This document shows, piece by piece, positions 1 to 9,952 of a stretch of 64,000 nucleotides of DNA. Each line of letters begins with the position of its first letter. The first letter of the stretch is position 1. The translations under genes and the position numbers were made by a program. Below the pieces are notes generated by a model, which saw only the letters and a program-made list of their open reading frames with translations, ran no database searches and was not told where the DNA came from. The stretch is taken from the NCBI GenBank assembly GCA_001560915.1, contig CP014214.1, positions 1,550,001 to 1,614,000 on the forward strand. The letters run 5' to 3'. The stretch is from a methanogenic archaeon ISO4-H5. Its GTDB lineage: Archaea; Thermoplasmatota; Thermoplasmata; Methanomassiliicoccales; Methanomethylophilaceae.

Positions 1-539
1 AGGACCTTGGCAAGGGGCTTGTATGGCTCGGACTGGGCATACTCGCTGCGGACGGTCAGACTGCTGAACTTCGCGTGAATGACTGCGAAGTACATGGAGT
101 TAGCCCCGTGCGCATTGGTGTTGTTGGTCAAGAAGGTCTTCATAGCATCCATGCTGTCCGCGGTAAGACCGGTTGCGGTGAAATCAGTCTTCATGTTAGC
201 GGTGTTGGCAAAAGGTACGGTCTCGGAATCCTCAACCACGGTGACGGAACATGTATCGTTTTCGCCTACAGCGGCACGGTACACGACACCGTTAAGCATG
301 ATCAGCTCACCGTTCAGGCCGTCAAAGGTCCCGATTCCCACGGAACCATGCTGTTTCAGTTCACCTACGGTGATGGAACCGGTGTAATCACCGAACATCA
401 GATCCTGCAGTAAGGATACCTGGTACAGGGTGTCGGATTCGGCCTCGGAATCCGCGGAAGCGGATTTGATAGCGAAACCGCACGCACCTGCAACGCACAG
501 GAACGTTACCGCAAGGAGTGCAGTTGTTTTGTTATCCAT
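1..539 (-). CDS. alsD: Alpha-acetolactate decarboxylase, 3' part cut by window edge
   Basis: The enzyme decarboxylates 2-acetolactate to acetoin. Translating the minus strand from the ATG at 539 gives a hydrophobic N-terminus (LLAVTFLCVAGACGF) that looks like a signal or anchor segment. It is followed by the family pattern LYQVSLLQDLMFGDYTG, then GELKQHGSVGIGTFDGLNGE and LIMLNGVVYRA. About 179 residues are in the window; the zinc-binding histidines expected near the C-terminus lie beyond the left edge. A TATA-like box about 23 bases upstream supports this start and a leaderless mRNA. A predicted exported acetolactate decarboxylase is unexpected in a methanogen. The family call is firm from the motifs; the physiological role is not known. 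Confidence 0.85.
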   Translation of the reverse strand, partial: MDNKTTALLAVTFLCVAGACGFAIKSASADSEAESDTLYQVSLLQDLMFGDYTGSITVGELKQHGSVGIGTFDGLNGELIMLNGVVYRAAVGENDTCSVTVVEDSETVPFANTANMKTDFTATGLTADSMDAMKTFLTNNTNAHGANSMYFAVIHAKFSSLTVRSEYAQSEPYKPLAKV

Positions 540-557
540 GAGGCACCGAAAACCGTG

Positions 558-566
558 TTATAAAAG
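558..566 (-). promoter_or_regulatory. TATA-like box of the acetolactate decarboxylase gene
   Basis: The minus strand reads CTTTTATAA here, centred about 23 bases upstream of the ATG at 539. That is the spacing of an archaeal TATA box to a transcription start at or next to the start codon. The rest of 567-780 holds no gene that I can support. Confidence 0.5.
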
Positions 567-780
567 AATATTTCTGATAGTAGCAGACATCTTAACTCCG
601 ATATACTGCAATCACAGCTAAAAGTAACATGTTTTGCAGTGGAAATTAAGGGGTGATAAACAACAGAAAAATGGAGAAGGGCGTTCGATGCTACGTTTAG
701 TGCGTGATAAGCTGCCAAGGAACTGAAGGGAAAACAACTTACGTGTTTTCCTTGCAATTATTTCGCTTTTATATGTGTGA

Positions 781-801
781 GGGTGGGCTCGAGGCCCACC
801 C
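781..801 (-). terminator. Strong hairpin just beyond the 16S 3' end
   Basis: An 8-bp perfect inverted repeat (gggtgggc / gcccaccc) with a 5-base loop lies 5 bases beyond the mature 16S 3' end. It could be a terminator or part of an rRNA processing structure. No T-run follows on the transcribed strand, so processing is as likely as termination. Confidence 0.5.
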
Positions 802-806
802 TGCGT

Positions 807-2273
<1,467 letters not shown>

Positions 2274-2530
2274 CAAATCTTATTGACTGTGATATGTCTT
2301 CAAGATGTAATGAAACTTTGAAACTGGCAGTTTACCACGTTTCACCTTATGTCCCGTGACGGCACACTCTGTTCGAATGTCCGTATTTCACGAGACATTC
2401 GTAGCATCGAACGTCAGAGCGCAAGAGTTCACGTTGTCCGGTTGGTCACCGGCGGGGATCTTGGCTCTCCATATTTGAACACACAGACCGGGGCCTGTGT
2501 CTTCGGTACTACCCCAGTATCTTAGGGTAG

Positions 2531-2651
2531 TATTTAACCATATCGAACCAGAACTTTTACCTTCCAGCCCGGCGAAACAGTGTCACCAGAATCACAAGCG
2601 GATTTCGGCGGTTGCATCGTCTGAACCACCCCATCCCTGGGTAATATTTAA
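2531..2651 (-). promoter_or_regulatory. Two TATA-like boxes upstream of the 16S gene
   Basis: The 400 bases between the 16S 5' end and the next gene hold no credible ORF. On the minus strand there are TATA-like boxes at 2531-2539 (GGTTAAATA) and 2641-2651 (TTAAATATTAC). They would start transcripts at roughly 2505 and 2617, leaving a leader of 230-340 bases. Tandem promoters are common for rRNA genes. The leader also contains short inverted repeats such as the one around 2440-2455. Confidence 0.4.
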
Positions 2652-2671
2652 GGGTTGTCTTACGCTTGTTT

Positions 2672-3874
2672 TCAGAGGCTGTTCTCACGGCCGGTTTCCG
2701 CATTGGCACGTATCTTCCTGATGAGCCAAAGATAGGTGAAGAGGAAAGCGGCCAGCGCGAAAACCGATGCGACGAATCCGATATCGTTCACCGACCTGAG
2801 GTCAATCACGATACCTCCGACGATGGAACCCGAGGCTATGCCCGCGTTGAAGATCCCCGACTGAAGAGACATCGCCACAGGCGCTGCATCCACCGGGGCC
2901 GCACGGAGGGTCTCGTTCTGAGATATCACACAGAACAGGGTATAGCACATTCCCCACAGCGCACAGAGGGCCATCAGCAGCACGAAGTTGCCCAGTGCGA
3001 GACCGAACATCATCATCGACAGCCCGGAGAACAGAAGGACCGCCGGAACGATACGGAACCTGGTACGGTCGTACATCTTGCTGAATATCATGCTGCCGAC
3101 GATCCCCGCCAGACCGAACACGGTGAGTGCGACAGTGACGGAACCGTCCGACATACCGGCCGCGTCCAGCAGGAAGGGCTCGATGTAACTGTAGCATGTG
3201 AAGTGGCCGGTGACGAACACCACGATCATCACATACACACCCACCAGGACCCTGTTGCGGTAGATGTCTGGCATCCGTTTCACCGTGAAGGTTCCCGGAT
3301 TCCTGACCTGCGGGAAGACAGCGGTCAGAAGGATCAGCGTCAATACTGATACTGCGGCGATGGCGAAGAAGGACATCCTCCATCCCATCGCAAGCCCTAT
3401 GACCCTTCCCAATGGAAGACCGAGGATCATGGCCACCGAGGTTCCCACCGCCATCACGCTGAGAGCGAAGCGATGGTATCTGAATTCCACCACACTGACC
3501 GCCAGCGGAGCGGCGATGGACCAGAACACCGAGTGTGCGAGGGCCACGCCGATACGGGAGGCCATAAGCATCCAGTATGAGGTGGAGATACCCGAAAGGA
3601 ACTGGAACACCGTGAATGTCAGCACCGCCATGAGCAGCATCGGACGGTAATCCACCTTCCTGAGCAGGAGCATCAGCGGCAGGGAGCATATCGCTACGGC
3701 CCAGGCATAGAACGATATGATCAGCCCGGTCTGCGATTCGGAGGTACCGAAATCGTCGGCGATGCTGGTCAGCAGGCCCACCGGCATAAACTCGGACATG
3801 TTGAAAATGAACACGGATACCGTAAGTCCGATCAATGGCAGCCACTGCCTGAAAGCCATACGGGTGTGACTCAT
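2672..3874 (-). CDS. sotB: SotB-like sugar efflux MFS transporter
   Basis: A 400-residue membrane protein with about 12 hydrophobic segments. Its N-terminus (FIFNMSEFMPVGLLTSIADD) and the stretches SRIGVALAHSVFWSIAAPLA, GLPLGRVIGLAMGWRMSFFA and CYSYIEPFL match the pattern of bacterial SotB/YdeA exporters, which expel sugars such as arabinose and IPTG. The family match is strong but the substrate is not visible. It is a single gene, divergent from the Sel1-repeat gene with about 80 bases between. Its closest relatives that I recognise are bacterial, so acquisition by transfer is plausible but untested. Confidence 0.85.
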   Translation of the reverse strand: MSHTRMAFRQWLPLIGLTVSVFIFNMSEFMPVGLLTSIADDFGTSESQTGLIISFYAWAVAICSLPLMLLLRKVDYRPMLLMAVLTFTVFQFLSGISTSYWMLMASRIGVALAHSVFWSIAAPLAVSVVEFRYHRFALSVMAVGTSVAMILGLPLGRVIGLAMGWRMSFFAIAAVSVLTLILLTAVFPQVRNPGTFTVKRMPDIYRNRVLVGVYVMIVVFVTGHFTCYSYIEPFLLDAAGMSDGSVTVALTVFGLAGIVGSMIFSKMYDRTRFRIVPAVLLFSGLSMMMFGLALGNFVLLMALCALWGMCYTLFCVISQNETLRAAPVDAAPVAMSLQSGIFNAGIASGSIVGGIVIDLRSVNDIGFVASVFALAAFLFTYLWLIRKIRANAETGRENSL

Positions 3875-3953
3875 TTTCTCCTATATTTACTATAAAGAAG
3901 GAGTTGGACGGACAAATCCTATTTTATGAGATACCCGATTCAGATACGATAAT

Positions 3954-4739
3954 ATGTCCGCCCAGATACCCCAACCCAACGAACTCCACCAGTTCCTCGT
4001 ACCCGAGACCGTATGGGAAACCTACCAGAGAGCCAAGTCCGGCAACGCCGAGTCGCAGTATGCGATGTACGCCGTTTACCGCTACGGAAGGGGAGTCGAT
4101 GTGGATCCCGTGCAGTCGGCGGCATGGTGCCTGCTCTCTGCGGAGCAGGGCTATCCCGATGCGCAGACCGCACTTGGTGTGATATTCAACAACGGAGAGG
4201 GGGTAGAGCAGAGCTGTACTGAAGCTGTGAAATGGTTCACCAAGGCAGCGGAACAGGGGGACGTCTACGCCATGGACAATCTTGCTGCGGCGTACTACTA
4301 CGGGGACGGGGTCGAGAAGAGTTTCGCCGAGGCCGTGAAATGGTGGACCAAAGCGGCGGAGGACGACCATGCCGATTCCCAGCTCAAACTGGCCACCGCA
4401 TATTACCTCGCGGAAGGTGCCGACAGAAACGTTCCCGAAGCCATCAAATGGTTCAAAAAATCCACCGAGAAGCACAGCAGGGATGCCATGCGCTCGCTCG
4501 GCAAGATCTACCGCGAAGGAGACGGAGTGGAGAAGGACGCTGCCGAGGCACTCAAGTGGTATAGCCTGCTTGCTAAGGAAGGAGACGGGGAGGCACAATT
4601 CATCGTGGGTGAGATGTACCTCGCCGGAGAAGGTACCGAAGCCGACAGGGATGCTGCCATCAACTGGTTCAGGCTGGCAGCCGAATACGATTATGACCCA
4701 GCACTCGAAAAACTGAAGGAACTCGGTGTTGAAGAGTGA
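3954..4739 (+). CDS. Sel1-like repeat protein
   Basis: A 261-residue soluble protein built of about six Sel1-type TPR-like repeats of about 36 residues. Each has the pattern A-xx-G-xx-x-A-xx-x-L-G-xx-Y-xx-G-x-G-V, as in AEQGYPDAQTALGVIFNNGE and AEQGDVYAMDNLAAAYYYGD. Such proteins are adaptor scaffolds for protein-protein contacts. There is no signal peptide or catalytic domain. A TATA-like box near 3918-3926 lies about 30 bases before the ATG, suggesting a leaderless mRNA. The partner is unknown. Confidence 0.85.
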   Translation: MSAQIPQPNELHQFLVPETVWETYQRAKSGNAESQYAMYAVYRYGRGVDVDPVQSAAWCLLSAEQGYPDAQTALGVIFNNGEGVEQSCTEAVKWFTKAAEQGDVYAMDNLAAAYYYGDGVEKSFAEAVKWWTKAAEDDHADSQLKLATAYYLAEGADRNVPEAIKWFKKSTEKHSRDAMRSLGKIYREGDGVEKDAAEALKWYSLLAKEGDGEAQFIVGEMYLAGEGTEADRDAAINWFRLAAEYDYDPALEKLKELGVEE

Positions 4740-4805
4740 TGAGGAGCGGTCCTCCGCAGATACCTGCGGGGACCTCTTCCCTTTCCTGTAAAAAGATTTC
4801 TTTTT

Positions 4806-6254
4806 TCAAAGAAGTGAGGACTCGAGTTCCTTGATCCTCTTGATGATCGCATCGATCTGGGTATGTTCCAGATTGGGATTGAGGAGGGTGAACTTCAGCA
4901 TGACGCGGCCGTCCATGACGGTCTGTCCGATGACGGTTCCCTCGCTGAGGAGCAGACGCCTGATCTTCTTGTTGACCTCATCGCCGCTCTTAAGTGCAAA
5001 CACCACGGAGGACAGCTCCGGTTCTACGGGAGCCATGAAGGCAGGATCCTCCGAGATCCTCTTGTAGAAGTACATCGCGTTGCCGACGGCGGTGTCGATG
5101 ATTTTCCCGTATCCGTCGACTCCCCTGGTCTGGAATGCCATGAAGACCTTGAGCGCGTCGAAGCGGCGGGTGGTCTGCATGCTCTTGCCGACGAGATTGA
5201 TGTATCCGTCCTCCTCATCTTCCTCGCGGTTGAGATAGTCCGCATGGAGTTCGAAGCACTTCAGCAGTTCCCTGTCCTTCACGAGGATGGCGGAACAGGA
5301 GATCGGAAGCAGGAACATCTTGTGGAAGTCCACGGTGATGGAATCACAGATGGAAATGGCTTTGATCCTGTCCCTGAACTGCCTGCTCATGATGAGTCCG
5401 GAACCGTAGGCGGCATCGGCATGGAGGTGCATTCCGTAACGGTCGCAGAGTTCCCTCATCCCGACGGCGTCGTCGATGGAGCCGAAGTCGGTGGTACCGA
5501 AGGTCGCTACCGCACAATAGGGATAGAGTCCTGCGGCGACATCATCCTCGAGCATCTTGGCGAAGGCCTTGACGTCGATCCTGCACTTGGAGTCCACGGG
5601 GATCTTCCTGACTGCCTGATATCCCATACCCAGGATGTGGCTCGCCTTGTCCATGGAAAAGTGCGAGATTTCCGAGGTGTAGATGCGAAGCTTGGTGTAT
5701 TCCGGGGGAAGACCGTTCATCTTCACGTCCCAGTTGAACTTCCTGGCACAGTACCAGTCGCGGGCCGCGATGATTGCGGAGATGTTGGACTGCGAACCGC
5801 CGGAGGTGATGCATCCGTCGCCTTTGTCGACGGGGAATCCGTACAGTGCCAGCAGGCCGTGGATCATGCTCTCTTCCAGCTCGGTGGCGGCGGGACCCTG
5901 GTCCCAGCTGTCCATACTGTCGTTGAAGCATGCAATGATGAGTTCGGAACAGATGGTCTCGGTGAGCGCCGGCGAATGCAGGTGCGGCATGTACTTGGTG
6001 GACCAGGTGCGGAGCAGATGGGGGAGGATCTCCTTCTCGGTCTCCTCCAGCACCTTCTCGAATCCCTTCCCCTGCTCGGGGAGGAATCCCAGTGCGTTGA
6101 TCTTCTCCCTCAGATCGTAGGGGCCGATTCCGGAGAACGCACTGTCGTCCGAGAATGAGTTGAAAATGGCGGAGAGGGTCTCCCGGATCATCCGAGAGAA
6201 CCTCTCCTGTATCTCTTTCGAATCTGACAGGAGGACCGGGTCAGTGGCAGACAT
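4806..6254 (-). CDS. ddc: PLP-dependent group II decarboxylase, probably L-2,4-diaminobutyrate decarboxylase
   Basis: A 482-residue protein of the glutamate/aromatic-amino-acid decarboxylase fold. The N-terminal half contains ITSGGSQSNISAI (cofactor phosphate contact) and the central HADAAYGSG. The PLP lysine lies in SITVDFHKMFLLP. Its start overlaps the end of the aminotransferase gene by 14 bases, so the two are co-transcribed. Paired with that enzyme, the expected reaction is L-2,4-diaminobutyrate to 1,3-diaminopropane plus CO2, as in the Acinetobacter dat-ddc pair. Substrate choice is inferred from the pairing; glutamate, aspartate or tyrosine decarboxylase is less likely here. Confidence 0.82.
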   Translation of the reverse strand: MSATDPVLLSDSKEIQERFSRMIRETLSAIFNSFSDDSAFSGIGPYDLREKINALGFLPEQGKGFEKVLEETEKEILPHLLRTWSTKYMPHLHSPALTETICSELIIACFNDSMDSWDQGPAATELEESMIHGLLALYGFPVDKGDGCITSGGSQSNISAIIAARDWYCARKFNWDVKMNGLPPEYTKLRIYTSEISHFSMDKASHILGMGYQAVRKIPVDSKCRIDVKAFAKMLEDDVAAGLYPYCAVATFGTTDFGSIDDAVGMRELCDRYGMHLHADAAYGSGLIMSRQFRDRIKAISICDSITVDFHKMFLLPISCSAILVKDRELLKCFELHADYLNREEDEEDGYINLVGKSMQTTRRFDALKVFMAFQTRGVDGYGKIIDTAVGNAMYFYKRISEDPAFMAPVEPELSSVVFALKSGDEVNKKIRRLLLSEGTVIGQTVMDGRVMLKFTLLNPNLEHTQIDAIIKRIKELESSLL

Positions 6255-7590
6255 CGGCGTCGACCTCTTTGACCGACTTCTCGAAGATGGAAAGCGCGGT
6301 CTTGATCTCGTCGTCGGTGATGTTGAGAGCGCAGAGACACCTCATGACGGAGCCGTTGCGTCCTCCCTTCTCCATGATGAGTCCGTTCTCGAGGCAGCGG
6401 CGCTGGACCTTGAGAGCGACCTCTCCTCCGGGTACGGGGTGTCCCATGATGTCCTTGGGTCCGTTGGGGTCGATGAACTCGATACCGAGCATGAGTCCCT
6501 TTCCGCGGACATCCCCGATGATGGAGACCTCGTCCTTCAGTTTGAGCAGACCCTCCTCGAGGATCTTTCCCTTGCGGGCGACATCGGCGAGGAATGCTGG
6601 GTCTTGGAGTTTCTTAAGGACCACGGTTCCTGCCACCATAGCGAGCTGGTTGCCGCGGAAGGTTCCCGCGTGGGCTCCGGGACCCCATACGTCCAGGTCC
6701 TTGTCGTACACGACGACAGCCATGGGCTGGGTTCCTCCGATGGCTTTGGAGATGAGGATGACGTCGGGAACGATTCCGGCATGCTCGAAGGCGAACACCT
6801 TTCCGGTACGTCCCATACCGCACTGGATTTCGTCGCAGATCATAGGGATGCCGAGCTCCCTGGTGATCCTGCGGACTGCCTGCAGGAACTCGACGGGTGC
6901 GGGGACCACTCCTCCCTCGCCCTGGATGGGCTCGAGGATGATGGCTGCGGGCTTGGTCACTCCGCTCTCGGGGTCCTTGAGTAAACGCTCGAGGTAGGCG
7001 ATGCAGGCCCTGGTTCCGGCCTCTCCGCCGATACCCATGGGGCAGCGGTAGGAGTAGGGGTAGGGCATGAACTGTACGCCGGGCATGATGTTCTGCACCT
7101 TGTTCTTGGCGGTGCAGTTACCGGTGAGCGCCATGGGTCCGTGTCCCATTCCGTGGTATCCTCCGGAGAATGCGATGACGGTTCCCCTGCCGGTGGCTGT
7201 CTTGCAGAGCTTGATGGCGGCGTCGGTGGCGTCGGTTCCCGAGGGGGAACAGAACTGGACCTTGGCCCTCTCTGCGAATTCCGGAGGGAGAATCGCGAAC
7301 AGATTCTCCAAGAACATTTCTTTCGTCGGAGTCATGATGTCCAACGCGTGGAGGGGTGCTCCGGACTGGATGAGATCGATCATGGCCTGGTTGACCTCAT
7401 CGTTGTTGTGGCCGAGTGCGAGCGTGCCCGCACCGTTGAGGAAATCGAGATAGCGTTTTCCTTCAACATCCTCCACCCAGCATCCTTTGGCCTTGGCTAA
7501 CGCGATCGGGAACTTACGCGGGTAGCTCCTGGCGGATGACTCAAAAACCGACTGACGGTCAATGAAGTACTGGTTAGTGTTCTGGTTCAT
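6241..7590 (-). CDS. dat: Diaminobutyrate--2-oxoglutarate aminotransferase
   Basis: A 449-residue class-III aminotransferase. It transfers an amino group between L-aspartate 4-semialdehyde and glutamate/2-oxoglutarate to form L-2,4-diaminobutyrate. Visible motifs are FCSPSGTDATDAAIKL (PLP phosphate), IILEPIQGEGGV, CDEIQCGMGRTG and the PLP lysine in LISKAIGG. FLNGAGTLALGHNN near the N-terminus is typical of the Dat/EctB group. No ectoine synthase follows; instead a decarboxylase gene overlaps the 3' end, which points to diaminopropane and not ectoine. A TATA-like TTCTTAAGC lies about 25-30 bases upstream of the ATG. Confidence 0.88.
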   Translation of the reverse strand: MNQNTNQYFIDRQSVFESSARSYPRKFPIALAKAKGCWVEDVEGKRYLDFLNGAGTLALGHNNDEVNQAMIDLIQSGAPLHALDIMTPTKEMFLENLFAILPPEFAERAKVQFCSPSGTDATDAAIKLCKTATGRGTVIAFSGGYHGMGHGPMALTGNCTAKNKVQNIMPGVQFMPYPYSYRCPMGIGGEAGTRACIAYLERLLKDPESGVTKPAAIILEPIQGEGGVVPAPVEFLQAVRRITRELGIPMICDEIQCGMGRTGKVFAFEHAGIVPDVILISKAIGGTQPMAVVVYDKDLDVWGPGAHAGTFRGNQLAMVAGTVVLKKLQDPAFLADVARKGKILEEGLLKLKDEVSIIGDVRGKGLMLGIEFIDPNGPKDIMGHPVPGGEVALKVQRRCLENGLIMEKGGRNGSVMRCLCALNITDDEIKTALSIFEKSVKEVDADVCH

Positions 7591-8087
7591 TAAATGCGGG
7601 GACTAAAAGCATTGCTTAAGAACTTTTTTCTCAGGGGGGTTTTCGCATTTTCCAAAATTGCCCTGTTTTATTCACAGGGGGTAATTATGGGGAAAAACGG
7701 GGCTTTTTTTTCGAGTCGGCCCGAACCTTGAGAGCCTGCCCGGAGAGGATATCGCACACGCGGACGGGGGCGGCGGACGGGTCCCGAAAATGATGGATTG
7801 GAAAATGTGACCTGAGTCATCATATCCTCAATTCTGCTGCTGATCGGGAATCTGGGATTGCCTCTGCTTGGTTCATTTCAGGGACCGAGACAAGCAAGCG
7901 GAACTACCCACACCCCCCTCCTCACTCTGATAGGTCGTGTTCGTTCCAGTGAGCACCATCAGGAAGTTAGGTAATATGGTATAATTTCGCCAGAAGCCTT
8001 TCCATTCACGGCTGCATATTTGACGAAAATTTAAAATTCTTAAAATTCTAAAATGGAATTTTAACAGAATTTTAATATCACCACAAG

Positions 8088-8109
8088 TCAGAATTCCCGA
8101 TGATTTGAA
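8088..8109 (+). repeat. 22-base direct repeat, copy 1 (copy 2 at 9953-9974)
   Basis: The 22 bases here, starting TCAGAATTCCCGATG, are identical to 9953-9974. The sequences on either side differ. Both copies lie in non-coding DNA some 240 and 460 bases upstream of a RelB-like gene. The origin is unknown; they may mark a vanished element or a shared binding site. Confidence 0.6.
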
Positions 8110-8150
8110 CAAATAACACATTGGGAACCAAAGGCAGGATGGTAAAAAAT

Positions 8151-8245
8151 CGTGGAGAGGAGGACACTCGGACACCTGAAGCCAGCAAGGAATGACCTGT
8201 TGTTTTCAAGGCCTTTTTTCGTACCTTCGATAATCGAAAAATCGA
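8151..8245 (-). repeat. Degenerate tRNA-Ser 3' end plus flank, copy C
   Basis: CGTGGAGAGGAGGA at 8151-8164 resembles the 3' end of tRNA-Ser at 12382-12395. The following 80 bases (ACACTCGGAC, then TTTTCAAG and GTACCTTCGA) align with 8736-8835 at about 70% by eye. It is best read as an old attachment-site scar, more decayed than copy B. Confidence 0.45.
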
Positions 8246-8291
8246 TTTGCCTTGGGATGATCCCAAAAACATGCGTTCAAAATCAGACACG

Positions 8292-8300
8292 TTTTTATAA
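8292..8300 (+). promoter_or_regulatory. TATA-like box of the first RelB-like gene
   Basis: TTTTTATAA is centred about 32 bases before the ATG at 8328. This puts the transcription start close to that ATG, so it is preferred to the in-frame GTG at 8307. Confidence 0.5.
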
Positions 8301-8327
8301 CAACGTGTGTATATCAAATGTAATACA

Positions 8328-8660
8328 ATGACCAAAACAGAACTGATCCATGTACGTATCGACCCATCGGTCAAAGAACAATCGGAGTGCATTCTAAACA
8401 GATTGGGAGTGAACATGTCATATGCGGTATCTATGTTCCTTAATCAGCTTATCCTCCGCAACGGATTCCCGTTTGCCGTCGAGATACCCGGCGAGAAGGA
8501 CAGATTGGAAGAACTGGCTGCGATAATAGAATCCACCGGCGGCAACGGAACGGTTTCCGTTCCGAATCAAAGGATACTACATCTGTATGCGACAGGACAG
8601 ATCGATTACGAGACAGCGGTATTCGCTATCAAGAGGAGTTTGAATATACAGGAAAAATAA
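8328..8660 (+). CDS. RelB/DinJ-family antitoxin-like protein, no toxin partner
   Basis: A 110-residue protein whose N-terminal half is a ribbon-helix-helix domain. It shows the strand TELIHVRIDP followed by VKEQSECILNRLGVNMSYAVSMFLNQLILRNGFPF, typical of RelB/DinJ antitoxins. These bind DNA as dimers and neutralise RelE/YafQ mRNA interferases. No RelE-like gene follows; the next 220 bases hold only the repeat copy B. The ATG at 8328 fits the TATA box. Its last codons reappear as a decayed remnant at 12285-12307, showing that this 3' end was duplicated. Confidence 0.7.
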   Translation: MTKTELIHVRIDPSVKEQSECILNRLGVNMSYAVSMFLNQLILRNGFPFAVEIPGEKDRLEELAAIIESTGGNGTVSVPNQRILHLYATGQIDYETAVFAIKRSLNIQEK

Positions 8661-8835
8661 TACCACTCGACCAACAGTATTGGCGGTACACTCTTTGGCG
8701 TATACTCTTGGTATACTGCGATATACAGAAAATGGCGTGGAGGGGGGGACACCCGGACCCCCCTGTGGCCAGTACCTTTTTTTTCCATTTTTTTCAAGAG
8801 GATTTTCTGTACCTTCGAAAACCGAAGATCGCCGG
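8639..8835 (-). repeat. Copy B of the tRNA-Ser flank with truncated tRNA 3' end
   Basis: 8639-8748 matches 12285-12395 at roughly 80-85% by eye. It includes the 3' codons of a RelB-like gene, a GTATAC-rich stretch and the first 10-16 bases of the tRNA 3' end (TGGCGTGGAG at 8733-8742). Beyond that it diverges from the tRNA but resembles copy C at 8151-8245. This is the pattern expected from insertion at, or duplication around, the tRNA-Ser 3' end. Confidence 0.65.
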
Positions 8836-8883
8836 CACATATACTTGAGCTGATCGGCCTTCGTTCCCTCAGACAGGAAATGC

Positions 8884-9759
8884 TCAGAGTACCCTGTACC
8901 TGGTGGAACGCCCGCCGCCGATCTTTTCCAGCCTTCCCTGTTCCAGGAGCGAGTTGAGCTCCTGCACCGCAGACGCTCTGGAATATCCGATCCCTTCCAA
9001 ATCGGAACGGGTTATGTACTCCTTCTCGGACAGAAGGTTTTCCAACTGGTCCGAACCGGACAGCATGGACGGCAGGGTTATGAAGAACAGTGCGTCGCTG
9101 ACCTTGATCGTGGGTTCGGCCTTGTGCAGATACTGCTTCATGATGCGGGGGATGCCGGTGCCGTAGGCCTCGATGTAGCCCAAGCGGTAGAATATATTGG
9201 CCAGGCCCGGATTCCTCGTGGAGGAGATCCCCGTCTTCAGGTCCTCTATCGAATAGATTTCGTTGAGTCCGCCGGGAGATGAGATGGTAAGCTTATCCGG
9301 GTACATGCTTATGAGTATCGTGCCCTGCATCGAATAATCGCGGTGCACCAACGCGTTAAGCACCGCCTCTCTGACCGCAACAATCGGATATGCAGTGGTA
9401 TCCTTGCGATCGATTCCTTCGATGACTGATCTTTTGGTATTGTGACCTGTGATGAATCTCATGGCCCCATCGAACTGCTCCAGCACAGATCCGTTGAATT
9501 CCGCACGATCCAGGAAGGACTCCTTGAACTCATCCTGGAACATTGCCGCTTTTACGGGGACATCGAATTGATCGGATAGCATGAACGCGAGGTTCGTGAA
9601 TCTCCCGTTGTCTATCATACGCAGTACCTTCATTTGTTCAGGGCCCAGTTCCAACCCGTTCTTGGAGAACACTGTTCTCGTGAAATCGAATGTAAGGTCC
9701 TGAAGTAGAGAGGATTGGACCTCATAAGGGTACTTGCTAAACCTATGCGGTGTTCTCAT
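8884..9759 (-). CDS. ATP-binding transcriptional regulator lacking its AlbA_2 domain
   Basis: About 291 residues. It matches the C-terminal two thirds of the AlbA_2/HATPase_c_4 family: a linker with GRFTNLAFMLSDQ, the ATPase segment AVREAVLNALVHRDYSMQG, YPDKLTISSPGGL and GLANIFYRLGYIEAYGTGI, then a winged helix (KEYITRSDLEGIGYSRASAV). Full-length relatives have about 470-490 residues with an N-terminal AlbA_2 domain, absent here. The reading frame begins just where that domain would end, next to a TATTCGTTT repeat array. It may be a truncated relic or a short functional form. The ATG at 9759 is preferred to the TTG one codon earlier. Confidence 0.75.
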   Translation of the reverse strand: MRTPHRFSKYPYEVQSSLLQDLTFDFTRTVFSKNGLELGPEQMKVLRMIDNGRFTNLAFMLSDQFDVPVKAAMFQDEFKESFLDRAEFNGSVLEQFDGAMRFITGHNTKRSVIEGIDRKDTTAYPIVAVREAVLNALVHRDYSMQGTILISMYPDKLTISSPGGLNEIYSIEDLKTGISSTRNPGLANIFYRLGYIEAYGTGIPRIMKQYLHKAEPTIKVSDALFFITLPSMLSGSDQLENLLSEKEYITRSDLEGIGYSRASAVQELNSLLEQGRLEKIGGGRSTRYRVL

Positions 9760-9791
9760 CAAATCATCTTCCCGAACGGCGTTTTGTAGCG

Positions 9792-9840
9792 TATTCGTTT
9801 ATTTATTCGTTTATATTCGTTTTATTCGTTTTATTCGTTT
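9792..9840. repeat. Five TATTCGTTT repeats upstream of the ATP-binding regulator
   Basis: TATTCGTTT occurs at 9792, 9804, 9814, 9823 and 9832, with spacings of 12, 10, 9 and 9 bases. The array sits 35-80 bases upstream of the minus-strand start at 9759 and contains AT-rich promoter-like sequence. It could be an operator array, slippage-prone promoter DNA, or the scar of the deletion that removed the gene's 5' part. Confidence 0.7.
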
Positions 9841-9952
9841 AATAATCATTTTGAAAAGACTGAAAACGCTTCTTCCGAGACCGCCTGTAATGTTCTAACC
9901 GAACGAGTTAGAGACAAAATACCAATTCCCGAGATATTCAGGTATAAATCTT

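Larger units (their letters stand above)
7591..8291. other. Gene-free stretch with degenerate integration debris
   Basis: No ORF here looks like a real protein. The left part contains G-rich and T-rich tracts. The stretch 7880-8080 is AT-rich with repeated AAATTCT/AATTTTA words. At 8151-8245 lies a decayed copy of the tRNA-Ser 3' end and its distal flank, described separately. The stretch looks like worn remains of mobile DNA. Confidence 0.4.

Noticed and set aside
2497-3349. Plus-strand frames over the 16S leader and sotB
   Set aside because: The first lies in the rRNA leader without a start signal; the second is antisense to the SotB-like gene and has the His/Arg/Glu-rich look of shadow translation.
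6241-7590. Ectoine biosynthesis (EctB)
   Set aside because: EctB is close to Dat, but no ectA or ectC is adjacent, and the overlapping partner is a decarboxylase.
7873-8416. Overlapping minus-strand frames in the debris region
   Set aside because: They run through AT-rich DNA and the RelB-like gene, lack start signals and match nothing I recognise.
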